A stretch of DNA of 64,000 nucleotides from Ailanthus altissimus (taxonomy: Eukaryota > Streptophyta > Magnoliopsida > Sapindales > Simaroubaceae), in the NCBI GenBank assembly GCA_946807835.1, contig OX327695.1, positions 28,440,501 to 28,504,500 of the forward strand. Reading direction: 5' to 3'. The stretch's first letter is position 1; each line of letters opens with the position of its first letter. The notes below the pieces were generated by a model, which was given only the letters and a program-made list of their open reading frames with translations, was not told the origin of the DNA and ran no database searches. Positions 12,986-25,600 of this stretch are shown here, piece by piece. Made by a program: the position numbers and the translations under genes.

Positions 12986-13775
12986 TGTTAGAGGAATCAC
13001 TTTTTTTCTCGTGAGATTAGATTAAAGTAAAGAATCATAATCAAGTTCAAATTTGAATTCTAACCTCTTTGTGCAGCAGAATAACTTATATATGAAATAA
13101 AATAGTAAGAATTTAAAGCAGATAATAAAGAGTACAACACAATCACTTACGTGGTTCGGCCAATTTTCTAAGTCCACAGTGGATTCAAGAATCTTAATAT
13201 CTCTTATTAACTCCTTAAAGATTTTACAAAGAAAACCCTATGAAGAACCCTAAAAAAATCTAATGTTTAGTATACCCTTACTCTACCACGAACAATGAAC
13301 ACTCAAACGACGGTTCCACCTTAGCACACACAAGTACTTAGTGTCTACTCAATTCTTCCCTCTCTTAGAGTCTCTTTTAATGCTTGATTTTAACATAAAA
13401 GATTTACAAAAATTTATATAAGGGTTAGCCTACTAATCTTAATCCTTATTAGAGTAAAAGTCTACTTATTTTAAAAGTTCAAAACTTACAAAAACTCATA
13501 AATTTGAAACAAAAACAAACTCAACCTGCTCTGGCGCTGCTACGCTAAGCATGCCGAGCCCAGCGCCACGGTGCTCAGCCTTGTCACCAGCTTCGCACTT
13601 TTTCTTCACTTCTTTCGCGTCTTCAAGTCCCGTTTTTGCTTCCCCCTTCGTATCCCACACGCCTTAAACTTCTTCATGCATGTTCTACACATTCTAGACT
13701 TTTTGTGACTCTTCTCTCTGATATTCATTTCAATTCTTGTTTAAACAAAATTGTTGAATCACTAAATCTCTAATA
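12986..13775 (-). mobile_element. Solo LTR, Copia family A, copy 2 (790 bp), TSD ATTTT
   Basis: Full-length relative of the 10060-10671 LTR. The plus-strand ends are TGTTAGAGG and CTCTAATA (decayed from CTAACA), flanked by a perfect ATTTT duplication at 12981-12985 and 13776-13780. It retains the segment with ACCACGAACAATGAACACTC and CGACGGTTCCACC that copy 1 has lost. The R-region signature with CTTACGTGGTTCGGCC is at about 13148. No internal retroelement domain is present. Confidence 0.9.
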
Positions 13776-13780
13776 ATTTT

Positions 13781-14959
13781 ATTTTAATGTTTTATTCTTT
13801 TAATGTTTAACATGTTATTAGTTTGGGTAATGGACAAATTAACTTATCTTAAAATAATAATAAGATAAGAATATGTCAATTCATTTATAAGATGTGTTCT
13901 AAAATTTTGAATCAAACCCAAAAAAATTATTTTACTTTAATTAGGTTACTTTTTAATTATGTGATTTGATATTTGTGTTAATTATTTATGAATTATTTTT
14001 AATAGTTTTAACTTGAAAATGAATTAAACTTTAATAGAAATACTTTTATTGAATTTAAATTTATCATATGATTTTAATTATTATATTTTATAAAAAAAAT
14101 AGATTAATATTATAATTTTAGATTTTTTATTATATTAATTTACAACCTACTTAAAATCTATATATAATCCATCTTAAATTTGATAAGAAGTATATGTGCA
14201 CGAAAGTAATTTTGATAACAAAACTTTAAATTTACAACAAATTTTTTCTTAAAAAAATAAATTTTTAAATAAATACAATTAAAAATTCTTCACCTCAAAC
14301 CCAACCCATTGTCCTTCTTACCTAACATTTGACCTTAAAATGATAATACAACAAATGTTAAATAGATAACTCTTTTTTTTTTGAAATTTTAATACTATTG
14401 ATTAAAATCAAATATATTACAATATCTTCTATTATATAAATAAAGAATTATCAAAACAATATAATTTGTACTTACTAACAACTGTTTGAACCTACAACTC
14501 TTGTTAAAAAGAGAAATAACATAGACCTTATTTAGGGACGAGCTACCCTTTTAATAAGGGATTTATTACTTTCCTAACGATGACTCATTATCTCACACTA
14601 GGAAACAAAAATTCCTCATACAAAAGGAGAAGTTACACAACACACCGTCACAAATACACATCTCCCAAGTCCAAAGCAACCAACAGATCCTAACTAGAAC
14701 CAAAGCAACAAGGCTCATTTTGCATAGGCTCCTGTGAGGATTATAGGCCGCCGAAAAAACATAATCATCGGACAACAGCAGTGGCATCCCCACGGTGGTT
14801 GATGGCGGCGGCTGAAGCTTGGAATGCTAACAATAAACGTGAGCAGCGACTCCTGACGAGTAATCGGCAAAGGCCGACAACTTTGCGACGTATCGGTGGC
14901 CACAAAGCAGATCAGCACAGGACAGAGGGGACAATTGTCTTCTCAGCATCTTGCCGGAT
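13781..14959. other. Intergenic; overlapping short ORFs not accepted as genes
   Basis: AT-rich up to about 14500. The stretch 14590-14960 is more GC-rich and open in several frames on both strands (66-74 codons), with no conserved motif. It could be a decayed exon but I cannot assign it. Confidence 0.4.
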
Positions 14960-14964
14960 GAAAG

Positions 14965-17229
14965 TGTTGGGATTTGTGCTTACGTGCCATCTCTTTTGTG
15001 TATAAATATTTACTTTATGTTTATACATTTATGATTTCAATATATCACTAATTATTTGATATAGAAATATGGTAATATGCTTGTAACGTTTTAGACATTG
15101 TATGATCTGAAAGAGTTCAGATCTGATCTAAAGGAGTTTAGATCAGAACTAAGAGTTAGTAAAATTTAAAGAGTTGGAGCCTTGTCTGAAATAGGACAAA
15201 GACCTAAGAATATATTAGTAATGACATAGTTGCAATGAGTTGCAAATGGTGCTAGAAAATGTTGTTATGCAAATATGTTCTTAAATTTAATGTTCCTGAT
15301 CTATCTTCACTAATGTGGGTCTGTTAGTGAAAACCTTAATATATATAGATCAGTGTATGTCTATATCTGGATAGTCCAGATGGTTAGTCTTAACAGACTA
15401 TGAGTTTAGTAGAAACTCGTATAGAGATATAAGTATTCAGTAAGGACTGAATATTGAACAGACTCACAAAGATCTCCAATAGACATCCCATAAAGTCGTC
15501 AATGAAGGATCTTTCGAGTTGAGTAATATTCGTGGTCTTTAGACCTGAGTGCCACGATGGACTTGTGAGTGATTCATCATACTTTGGTTTCACAAATGTC
15601 AGATATTTTTTATGGTCTGACCGCTGGGTGTCGCTGGGTATAGTTCGATGCTCATGGAGTCCGGTGTGTATAAATATGGGATCCATCAACTCAATTGGGT
15701 GAGTAAAATATCCTGAAACTCCAAGGTTGTATTTCAGAAAGTCTTATGGCCATAAACAGACATATCCGAGAATTAATTTTATTCTAGGAAAAATAATATC
15801 GTAAAAGTGTTTATGGATATTATTTATTGAAATACAAATCTAGAGATAAGTTTATGGTTGAGCACATAGAGACTTGACGGTGTTGATCTATATCTCCGCT
15901 CTTCTATGATATTTATGATGGAAGGATTATACGAATATGTTATAAACTCAACTTGTATGGTCTAATGCACCGTTTTGTAATATCCGTAACATGTGTGTGG
16001 GACATTGTTCACGGACGTGTGAAATAGTTTCATATGATAAATCGGGCATGGACCTAGAGAGTCTTACAATATGAAGTGTACTCGTTGTGTACTGGGGCAG
16101 CGAATTGGATTGAACAATTAATCCAATAATTTCCAGCAAAGTGAAAAATGTTTCAAGGTTCCTTTTATTATTCACTTGTCAATAATTGAATATAAAATAC
16201 ATTATTGGTTTATAAGAGTTGTTAACTAATAAGAAATTGACAAGTGGCATAATCTTGCTCCATAAATAATTTACCATGTATTTACCTATTTACCTTACTT
16301 GGTAAATACATATATGGTAAATGTAAATATTCAAAATAATTTTGAATTATTAATATTTTATATATTAATCAAATTATTATTATTAATTAGAATAAGTGGC
16401 AAACACTATTTAGTAATGGAGTAAGCACTTGTTATTAATAATAAGCAATGTTAGCCACTTAGAATTTGTTAAATGGTGCATTTGTGAAGTAGTGTGACCA
16501 CTCAACATTGATTAATAGCCATTTGTGCGCTAACAATTGATTCATATGGATGAATCAATTTGTTGAGTGAAAAATATGATTGATTAATGTTTGTAATGAC
16601 AAACATGGATAAGTGGTGGTGGAGCACTAAGAGAAGTAATCATTCTTTACACTTAATTAAGAATTGAAAGAGTTCAATTTGTGTAGAAGAAGAGAGAATT
16701 TCGTTCTAAGAGAGAATTGAGAGCATTTTCTAGGTGTTTTTCTCAAAGTGTTGAGAGAAAATGCAAAGGCTTACTAAGGTTCAACATAAAGAGTTGTAAA
16801 AAACTAAAGAAAACACTTAATTCTTCTTATCTCTTGGTAGTAATCATTCATAAAGACAAATTGTTTTAAGTGTTAAAACAATCCTTTGCTGGAAATTCAA
16901 GGCTGTCATTCTAATTTCACAATCCCACCGAATTTAGTTGTGAACTAAAATTGTACAAGGGAACACTTTAAGGTGAGCTCAACAAATTGAAGATTGGAGT
17001 TCTTGAAGAATTGTAAAGCTACCTTCATAACCGGGTAAGTTATTTATTTACAATTCATTTTATATCATGCATGAAAATATATATGAGATATATATATGCT
17101 TGAATGATCATACATGTGATTACATGCTTGAATTTGTTACATAGTGTATAACATGTATGAATACTTCCGTTGCGTATTTAATTTTTAAAATTATATGTAT
17201 CTATACACATCACACACCATATCACAATA
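14965..17229 (+). mobile_element. Long solo LTR, family B, copy 1 (~2.26 kb)
   Basis: Begins TGTTGGGATTTGTGCTTACG and ends near CACAATA. The flanks GAAAG (14960-14964) and GAAAA (17230-17234) form a 5-bp duplication with one mismatch. The first ~1.1 kb is clearly homologous, in reverse orientation, to 35995-34900: shared phrases include GTATGATCTGAAAGAGTTCA, AGATCAGTGTATGTCTATAT and GTCTTATGGCCATAA. Near the 3' end, CTTCCGTTGCGTATTT (about 17165) resembles the R-U5 border of Copia LTRs. ORFs at 15390-15689 and 15948-16175 (minus) are chance frames inside it. The 3' end is less certain than the 5' end. Confidence 0.75.
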
Positions 17230-17612
17230 GAAAAAAATCACCGGGAAGCAAAAAGAACAAGAGAAACCTCTAGAAAACTGAATAGAGAAAACAAACTAAA
17301 ATAGCAAATTAAAAAACCCAAAAAAAGAAAGAGATAAGTCTATTAAAAGACGGATGTCCACGGGAGAGGGACTCGTGTCCTTTTCCTGTGGATGAAAAAT
17401 AGAGGGCAGTAGTAGCAGCTAGAGTTAATAGACAGCTACTTTTACCTGCAAAAAGTACAACACTTCTAAGCTTCGCCTAATAATTTAGTAATATATCATC
17501 TTTCTTTTTCCTATATAAAGAAAAATGTTCTTTATAATCGGCAAATATGAGATAATTTACTCTTATTATAGTGAAAATAAAAAGTAAAACTCTTTTATAC
17601 GTTATAAAAGAG

Positions 17613-17731
17613 TTTTTTTTTTTTAGTGTATTTTATAACTATTACAATATAACAAAAGAATAATTTGAACTCTTAACCTCTAGTCAGGGTGATGCACTTA
17701 CAAATGAGGCTTACCACTTTAACTAAGCCCT
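17613..17731 (-). repeat. tRNA-derived SINE, copy 2
   Basis: Read on the minus strand: GGGCTTAGTTAAAGTGGTAA (A-box-like), then AGTGCATCACCCTGACTAGA, a weak B box GAGTTCAAAT, and a 3' end TACACTAAAA followed by a 12-base oligo(A). It is closely similar to the copy at 40599-40705. No clear target duplication was seen. Confidence 0.7.
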
Positions 17732-17739
17732 TATGTGTT

Positions 17740-19227
17740 AATGTGAGGTCACTAACACCGAAATTAAAGGAAAAATGGCATTATTTGTTAAAGCATCTTT
17801 GTCTAAATTTTTATAATGGGATAAGGATAATATTATTTTAATATTATAAGTTTAAATATAATTTTACTTTATTTTATATGTCCATTCATTTAATATTTCA
17901 TCTCTATTATTAATCGATTTATAAAAATATGAGAATTTATATGAAAAAATATATATTATAATATAATTAATTATAAATAATACATGTTATTATATAATTG
18001 ATTATATTTTTAAAATGATATAAATTAAATAAATAATAATTAAAAATTAAAATTTGTCATTATCGTTGAAAAGGGTAGCTGATCGACCGTCAATTACTTT
18101 TTTTTGCAACGAGGATAGTTAAAAAAGTAATTTTTGTATTATTTAACTTTACTTTTTTATTTATATAATAGTGAAATTATTTTTTATTAAAAAAATATAA
18201 AAAGACATTTAAAATAATAAAATAGAGACTACAATAAAATTTAATAATATAAAATTTAATCATTTTTTATGTATTACTAAAAAAGTGAGCTAATGACCAC
18301 TGTTTTTCAATAATAATGGCCGTTTTATTTTAATTTTTTTTATTTTTTATACAATTTAATTTATTTTAAAAATTATTTAATAAAAATATAAACTAATTAC
18401 ATAAAAACACGTTAAAAAATAATTAATTACATTATAACACATGTCTTTTATTAATTTTTTTTAAAATCATATTAAATTAATAGATAAAATTACCTTACAT
18501 ATTTAAAAAATAAATTAATAAAATTATATCACATGTTTAAAATATAATTTATTTATATAATTTTTTTTACCCTTTTTTCATTAATATTAACAACAAAAAT
18601 TAATCGCATAAGACAAAATTACATTTAAATCCAAAATATTGATATAAAATTGTCCCTATCCATTTTGCTTTGTCCACTCTCTCAGTTAATCAATTAACTA
18701 ATATTTTAATTTTCGGCCTCTTCAAAATTTTAAATAAGAACCGTTCTTCTCACTCGAAGAGACGACGTGCAAATCAGCTGGAGCATTGCACGCATGATTC
18801 TCCTTCACAAGTCCTGTGCCCCTCCCTTCCCATGTCAGTTTCTCTTCCACCCCAATTCAGGAATTAGCCCTTTGCATTTTGGCCCTGGCCAAGTTTATAC
18901 GTTACCAAGAACTCTGAAATGCCAATCCATCACGAAACTTCAAAAAATTATATTAATGGAAAAAAAGAATTGAACCTGTAGTACACTCATATATTCGTTT
19001 CCTACAAGTAAAATTTTGCCTTTTGTTTAATCTCCACAAACTTATGTGGCTGCTATACTATCCTCCCGCAGAAAAATTTACCCCCCAACAAATTGAAGCC
19101 GCAGTCGCCAAATTCCATCAAACACGGCTGAAATGCTGAGAACAAACCCCTTTTCACACTTTTCACACCGGGATGAATAATATAGTATTTGCTTTATTGC
19201 CTTCCATACCTCATGGCTTATCTTTTT
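17740..19227. other. Intergenic and 3' flank of the gene ending at 19228
   Basis: 17740-18660 is extremely AT-rich with scattered ACATGT and ACACGT motifs, possibly remains of a non-autonomous element. 18660-19227 is less AT-rich and should include the 3' UTR of the minus-strand gene at 19228-22197. The plus-strand ORFs of 65-68 codons here have no recognisable domain. Confidence 0.4.
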
Positions 19228-22197
19228 TCAGAACGGCACCGTGAATGGTAATGCATATAAATCAGCCTCAGGCAAGTAACAAACACGTGGCCAAGTGGGT
19301 GAATCTGCATGACTTAAACTAACAGTATCAGATTCACACCTTTTAACCTCGCTCCTCTGGTTCTGCTTTGTCCCAAACAGCCATTCCTGATCATCAATAT
19401 CTGTTTCATCACTCTGCAATGGAGGTGGAACCCAGTCCTCAATTACATCTCTGAACTTCATTAATAATTCGGGGGGACAACTGCCACACAATTTTGATGG
19501 CACAGATGTCTCAGCCATTTGAGAAGAACTTTCATAAGCCCCAGTAGACAGGCAGGGCTTTTGAGCAGAACTTCCAGATACACTTGTCAAGGTGCAAGGC
19601 TTTTGACCAGAACTTTCAGGGACACTCGTGGAGAGACGGGGCTTTTGAGCATAACTTTTAGATACACTTGTCAAGACACAGGGCGTTTGAGTAGAACTTT
19701 CAGATACACTCGTGGAGAGGAAGGGCTTTAGAACAGAACTTTCAGATACTCGTGTGAAGAGGCAAGGCTTTTGAGCAGAACTCACAGACACTCTCGTGGA
19801 GAGGCAGGGGTTTTGAGCAGCACTCCCAGACAATCTCGTGGTGCGGCAGGGCTTCTCTTTGCTGCGCCTTATTTCCGGACATATTTTTTCAGAAGTAGAA
19901 CTTGGACATTCTACCCTTTCTCTGCCAGGTCTAAGAGCAGGTTGATGCTTAACTTGAACAGAGGCCTCATCAATCCTTCCCAGGGCAGTGCAAGGCTGTG
20001 CCTTGCTGGGTAGCACTTTGGAAACTTTGTGCCTTTGGAGAGGCAACCGGATCCGAATAATGCTTCCTTCACATTAATAATAACAATTTGAAGAAAGAAC
20101 ATCAGTGCCCATGTGCATCAAACAAACCCAACAAGTAAACAGCCTTCCCTTGTAAGGGAAAAACACAAACGCACTCACCAGAATTATGCCTGCCATCAGG
20201 GGGCGAGCTCAGCTTCTGTCTCTTGTTGCTGTTAAGAGTGCTGTCAGAAGAATGCTGGGATCCAATGGGATGCCCATGTTCTTCAGTAAGGCTACTCTTC
20301 TCGAGCTGTTCTGCTTCATTTTCTGTTCTCTTCTGCAGCTCTCCTCCTTTCTGATCTTCTTTGCTCCTTTCATCTTTGTTCCTTTTCTTATGACTGTGCT
20401 TCTTACTTTCAATCTCTCCACTCCCCCTTGTCTTCTTCTTTTCTCTCTTCTCCCGTTTCTTCTCCTTTTTCCTTTCCTTCTTGGCCTTCTCTCCTTGTCT
20501 TTGGAGCTTTAAATCACAAGAATAACCATCATTTTCAGAAGAAACTATAAGTTTGGAAAGCCTCGACAACAATGAGCAATGGAGAAGGCACTTCCAATTA
20601 GAAGTACAGTGTACAAAGCAGCAACAAGGTATGAAAGCAAAAACTGATGTGGAAACACAAATCAAAGATGCAGTCATAACAAGGTGTAACCAGATTGTGT
20701 TCCAGACACAGTTGTGTCAGAGATAGCTCTCCAATCAAAATCTCAACAACTCTAAATATGTTAGGATAAAGTTTAGTATTCAAAGTATAGAATCATACTG
20801 GAAGTGAAGTCAACTTTTCCTATAGTGAACATGTTAAGCAAAAATAAAGGCCTAATAATACACCACTCCGCAAAAATAAAAGTTAGAAACCCAATGTACA
20901 AACAAAAGATTAGCCTCATCACAGAGCTTCCACCATCAGTATGTTGAAGATTGTTCCTAAAGGCAACAAGCAGTGACACAAGCACGAGTAACAAGCAGAG
21001 TGTTTCTACTCACTGATTTGTATTAGATATAGCCTATATTATATCCATAACTAGATCCTGCCCTTGGTATTATGCCTTGAAGAGGACTTGAACCTCCACG
21101 CTCTACAGCACGAGATTTTGGGTCTCGCGTGTCTACCATTTCACCACCAAGGCACCTTCAACATGAATCATATTCCATACATATGATATCACGCTCAATG
21201 AATGAATTCCATCTTAAGATTATACTAAACCATCCTATCAAAAGATAATTCTAAAATCTACCAACCTAAACATAGAATCCAGACACTCCTTTGTTCTTCT
21301 ACTCCAGTCAGCTTTTTGTCACAATATACCTAATAACAATATAAGCACATGATTGTGCTGTCTCGCCAAAAATTGGTTCATCACAAGTCTACCAGAACCA
21401 TCACCTCATCAATTGCTAAACAATAGTCAGAATTCACAATAAAGCCTATTGTGTCAAACACTGACATTTACTTCATTTAATTAAAGAACTGGTTCAGTAG
21501 CATATATAACCCCGGTTCTATTGGTGGAAGAAACTCCATCATTCTATCATTACACTTTTAACGGAGATGGGTAGAAGAAAATCAAGATTAAACAGAGTTT
21601 GGCTCTATTGAGATCTAAAATAGTTAAAATAAATAAGTTTCAATTCTATTAATATAATAAAGAGTAAATAAAACTCGTACTTCGGTTCGGTCCATTTTAA
21701 TAAAAATTGATTGAAGAATGGTTAAAAAAAGAAATTTAAAAACAGTCGTTTTCTTCTTCATAAGAAAATAACAAAAATAATCTTGGGCCAAAATCTTTTA
21801 TAAGAACAAAATAAAATACCGAACCCTAACTCGTAACACAATCCCAAATCGGCTTAAGTATCAATACAAACTCTGGTCTCAAGTTCTTGGACGAAAGAAT
21901 CTATAACTAAAATGAAAATCATTCCTTTCTTTTTTTTTCTTTTATGGTTATATTAAGGAGGAATCATACAAAACCCAATCACAATGGAGTTCAATATGTA
22001 TACGCAAATCATCACAATCAGACGATCGATAACCGAACACGTCAGTCTGAGCATAAACGCTAAACACCGAACCAACATAGCATCGAAGCGAAGCGACGAC
22101 TGCTCAACAAACAAACCTTAATCGATTCAATCAAAGCCTCGTCGCGAATACCATTCCTTACGTATCCAGGCGGAGGATACGGGAAACAACGAGACAT
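19228..22197 (-). CDS. Plant-specific K/E-rich protein with eight 14-residue repeats, function unknown
   Basis: Three GT-AG exons, 22197-22117, 20506-20179 and 20066-19228, encode 415 residues. The start MSRCFPYPPPGYVRNG is a conserved plant N-terminus that I recognise from unnamed proteins in many eudicots, often labelled myb-like protein X in automatic annotation; no biochemical role is known to me. Residues 30-85 are strongly basic (KKERKKEKKREKREKKK), likely nuclear or nucleic-acid-binding and coiled. Residues 104-135 are Ser-rich. Residues 210-321 are eight tandem 14-residue units, seven ending in a QNP/QKP/LKP/QTP-like motif followed by Cys, Phe or Arg. The C-terminus is conserved-looking: PPELLMKFRDVIEDWVPPPL ... 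DDQEWLFG ... LYALPF. The first intron is about 1.6 kb and holds a tRNA copy. The ATG lies in GCCATGT context. Confidence 0.85.
19513..19848 (-). repeat. Coding minisatellite, 8 units of 42 bp
   Basis: Inside exon 3 of the gene at 19228-22197. Eight units of exactly 42 bp (14 codons) run without indels from the unit CRTTRLSGSAAQNP to the unit CLSTGAYESSSQMA. The core is [CFR]-x-x-T-x-[VAL]-x-x-S-x-x-x-x-P. The units differ mainly by substitutions, so the array keeps its frame. Confidence 0.9.
21073..21153 (-). tRNA. trnL-CAA: Plastid-type tRNA-Leu(CAA), probably a non-functional nuclear copy
   Basis: The minus strand reads GCCTTGGTGGTGAAATGGTA ... CCTCTTCAAGGCA over 81 nt, the length and sequence style of chloroplast trnL-CAA with its long variable arm. 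The acceptor stem GCCTTGG/TCAAGGC pairs and the anticodon stem CGAGA/TCTCG pairs. The loop reads CCCAAAA, giving anticodon CAA, but position 33 is C where nearly all tRNAs have U. It sits inside intron 1 of the gene at 19228-22197, on the same strand. I infer a fragment of plastid DNA inserted in the nucleus that is no longer a working tRNA. Confidence 0.85.
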
Positions 22198-22352
22198 GGC
22201 TTTATTTGTAAACTCTAATCAAAAGCAATCAAGATCTGACAAAAGAAAAAATAATCGAAACCCTAACTTTATTGAAGCCTGCGAAACTGATCGGTGATAT
22301 GATCGCGGCTATGGTTTTAACGTTTGGGGTTTAATGAAGAATCATACATATT

Positions 22353-22360
22353 TTTCCCGC
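22353..22360. promoter_or_regulatory. E2F-like site TTTCCCGC
   Basis: Matches the plant E2F consensus TTTSSCGC. It lies about 156 bp upstream of the start codon of the gene at 19228-22197, next to a telo-box. Functional relevance is inference. Confidence 0.4.
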
Positions 22361-22391
22361 CTTATTGTGATATGAGATAGTGATTCTAGGG

Positions 22392-22400
22392 TTAGGGTTT
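22392..22400 (-). promoter_or_regulatory. Telo-box AAACCCTAA
   Basis: AAACCCTAA on the minus strand, extended to AAACCCTAACCCTAG, about 195 bp upstream of the start codon. Telo-boxes are common in promoters of plant growth and translation genes; here one is paired with an E2F-like site. Confidence 0.5.
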
Positions 22401-22639
22401 AAGAGAAGATGATAATCGAGATCCAGAGCCGAAAAACACAACCCTTGGATCCAAGAAAAAGTTTTACTAAGGCAGCTGGCGAGTGGTATTTATAGGGAGA
22501 TTGCGGCTGCCGGTTGTATTAGGTATCGCCGGTGTGTTTGGATACATGAATATAGAACACGTGGAAGATTCCTTTGCCTTTAAAATCGTTTTTGAGGTGT
22601 GTGTTTGGACACTGGAGCGATAGTACCCCTGGGCTGGGA

Positions 22640-25600
22640 GAGGCTAGGTGCCAATAATTTTTCTTTTAATTTTCTAGTGTTTGTCTAATTAAGTATGTTA
22701 GATATCTCTTTAAAAATAAATTAAATACACGTATTTTATTTTTTTAACAAATATGAGATATCTTTTTAGTTATCTAGTGTTAAAAATATTACTTTTCAAA
22801 AAAATATTATTAATTATAAAAACATTATTTATACGATACTTTTTTAATAATTTTCTTAGTATTAAACTTAATTTTATAAAAAATATTATTATTATATTTA
22901 TAAAAAATATATATTACTTAAATAAAAGTTTTAGATAGTATTTGAATATATAGTATAACTCATTTTCACTTTAAGTCTATTTAAATATTTATTCTAACAA
23001 ATTTGGGCAAATCCCAAATCAAAGAATTGCTTTTTTTTTTTAGAAACCATCTATTGAAATAGAGTAAAAATTGAGAGACGAAAGAGATAATATATATGTA
23101 TATATATATATAAAGTGATTCAGTCCAATTCGGAATTACATCTACTTCACTTAATTTTGTGACTCATTCATATACATTATTAAAAAATTATTTTTACACA
23201 GTAGCAATCCAATGAATTATAACCATTACATATAAAAAATGAGAATAAAGATAAATCACACCAAACTCTCTTTACCCCCTCTCCTCTTTAATCTGTTAGA
23301 GAAATTAACTCCCTTTCTTTATATGTGTTGTAAAATTATTTTAAGAAAGTGTTTCATTATTTGATTTAATTTATATGGGGGAACATAAGTCTTTCAATTT
23401 TTAATATTTATTTGTTAATATTAAAAATTTTATTGCTGAGAGATTGACACTTAGATTTTGAATCTATTTTGGAGTGTTCAAGTAGTGTAACGTAGAAGTT
23501 CAATTCTTGTTTTGGGGGGCCAAGATCTTGTTTAGAAATCCATGCCTTAGTGGATTTCAAATGCTTGACCTTAAAGAGCTTAAGTTTTCACTCAACCTCA
23601 AGATGTTAAAGTGCTCAAATGCTCAACTTCGAGGTGAACTTACGTGCTCAGCATCAAAGCGTTTTTATGTGCTCAGCCTTAGGGCAACTTTATATGGTTG
23701 ACCTTATGATAGGCTTACATGATCGAGCTCGAGTCCTTAGTCTTTGCATATTTGGTCCTTAGTTTTTATAGAATACCATAATTAATTATATATATTTTTC
23801 TTCTTCTAATCAATAGTTACTTATTTATCTGAACCTAAAATTATCCTTTTCCCTTTTTTTGGAAAATCTTTATTTATCTCAAAGAAAAACATAAAAACTC
23901 TTTCATGTATACTTATTGGTCTGTTGTTCCACAAATGACTAGATGACGATTTTATCAATTTTAAATTCGACTTTTAGGTCTTTATCACAAGATCAATTAA
24001 AAAGGAAGTTAAAAGATTAACATTAAATTCTTCAATATAATTAATATCATAAAAGCTATAGAACGTATCAAAAGTTGGCTCAAAAAATTAGAGCCAATCG
24101 CGAACTTATCGTTAGATTATTAATTTCCATGATGGTGCAATGACCTATATCTTTAATTTGTTGTATAGTAGTTATTGGTTTAATTCTCTTTATTTAGTCT
24201 CTATAGCTTTTTTTATCGTTCTTAACAAATGTCGTTAAACTGTTGATTCGAAAATTTGGATAATTCATAAGTCAACGAGATATTAATTTTATTATGAAAA
24301 CATCGATTAAGACTAACTAAGCAAATATATGAGATGAAAGAGACATTATAAATATAACAGTTCAATACAATTCGAATTTACGTTCATTTCACCAAATTTT
24401 ATAAACTCACTCATATGCATATTGAATAATCTTTTTTACATAGTAGCAATATAAGGCACCTTGACCATTATAGAAAAAAAATGAAAAGAAATATAAATTA
24501 CTATGAACTCTCTCCACCTCTCCTTTCATCTTCTAGAGAATTTGTTTTCCTTTTTATAAGTGTTGCAGAGTTCTTTTAGAAAGATGTTTCGTCCCTTAAT
24601 TCAATGATTGATCTTATAGGATATTAATCTCATAATTTAAGAGATATGACCCTCTAATTAATTTTCTAATTATAGGGACATAATTCTCTCATTATTTTAA
24701 ATTAAATTTTCTTAAAGGGATAGAAACTCCCTTTTTGGATTTATAATTGACCCAAGAACAACTATTTCATAATATGTTTAGTCATTTATCACACGTTAAA
24801 CATAACATATTACTTAAAAATTTTAATATGACATATTACTCGAAATACAAATATTAAATAGTATTCAAACATTTTGTTAAAAAAAACTGTATTCAAACAT
24901 ATAGTATAAATCGTTCCTAATTTTTGGAGTTACTTTATAATTAAATAGAGAGGAGATGTACTTTATAATTAATTCGTGGACTAATTAAAAATAAAAAGTT
25001 TAATTTTTGAAGTTATATATTATATTATTTTCATATTAACATTTAATATAAATACTTATTTTTTAAAGCAAAATTAAGATGTCTAATATTATTGTTTATT
25101 TAAAAATTAATTATATAATAATTTTTTCAAAAAGTTATTTAATATACTTGCTTTATTAAAAAAATATATACATTTTTTTTTCCTTACAAAACGAAGTGAG
25201 ATAAGTTACGTAATTTTGAGTGGCCAATGTAATTTTCACTAATGTAGCTAAATATCACATCACATAAAATTTTTGTTACCCAAACAATAATCACATCTTT
25301 GATTTTTTGTTTTCTCTATAATAATATTGAGTGTCATTCTTAAAATGAGGCAAGTTACGCAACTTGAGTGGCCAACATAATTTCCCTAACTTATAGCCAA
25401 ATATCATATCAAATAAAATTTTGTCACCCAAAACAATAATTAAGACATAACTCATAATGTGTTTCATTGATTGTGTTGGGCTCATAAGCGGGAAAAAAGC
25501 TAAATTACGTGGTCTACAAGTTCAATTAAATAGTTATTTAAAAAAATTATAATTAAAAATTTTAGAATTAATAAAAATGGTAGGTTACAAATTAAAAATC

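Noticed and set aside
14593..15005. Four overlapping 66-74 codon ORFs on both strands
   Set aside because: They contradict each other and none shows a known motif; the last part runs into the family B LTR.
15390..16175. Two minus-strand ORFs of 99 and 75 codons
   Set aside because: Both lie inside the non-coding family B LTR and their frames are broken in the second copy at 33986-35995.
20186..20512. 108-codon plus-strand ORF, hydrophobic
   Set aside because: It is the antisense shadow of the Lys/Glu-rich exon 2 of the gene at 19228-22197; AAG/GAG codons read in reverse give Leu/Phe/Ser.
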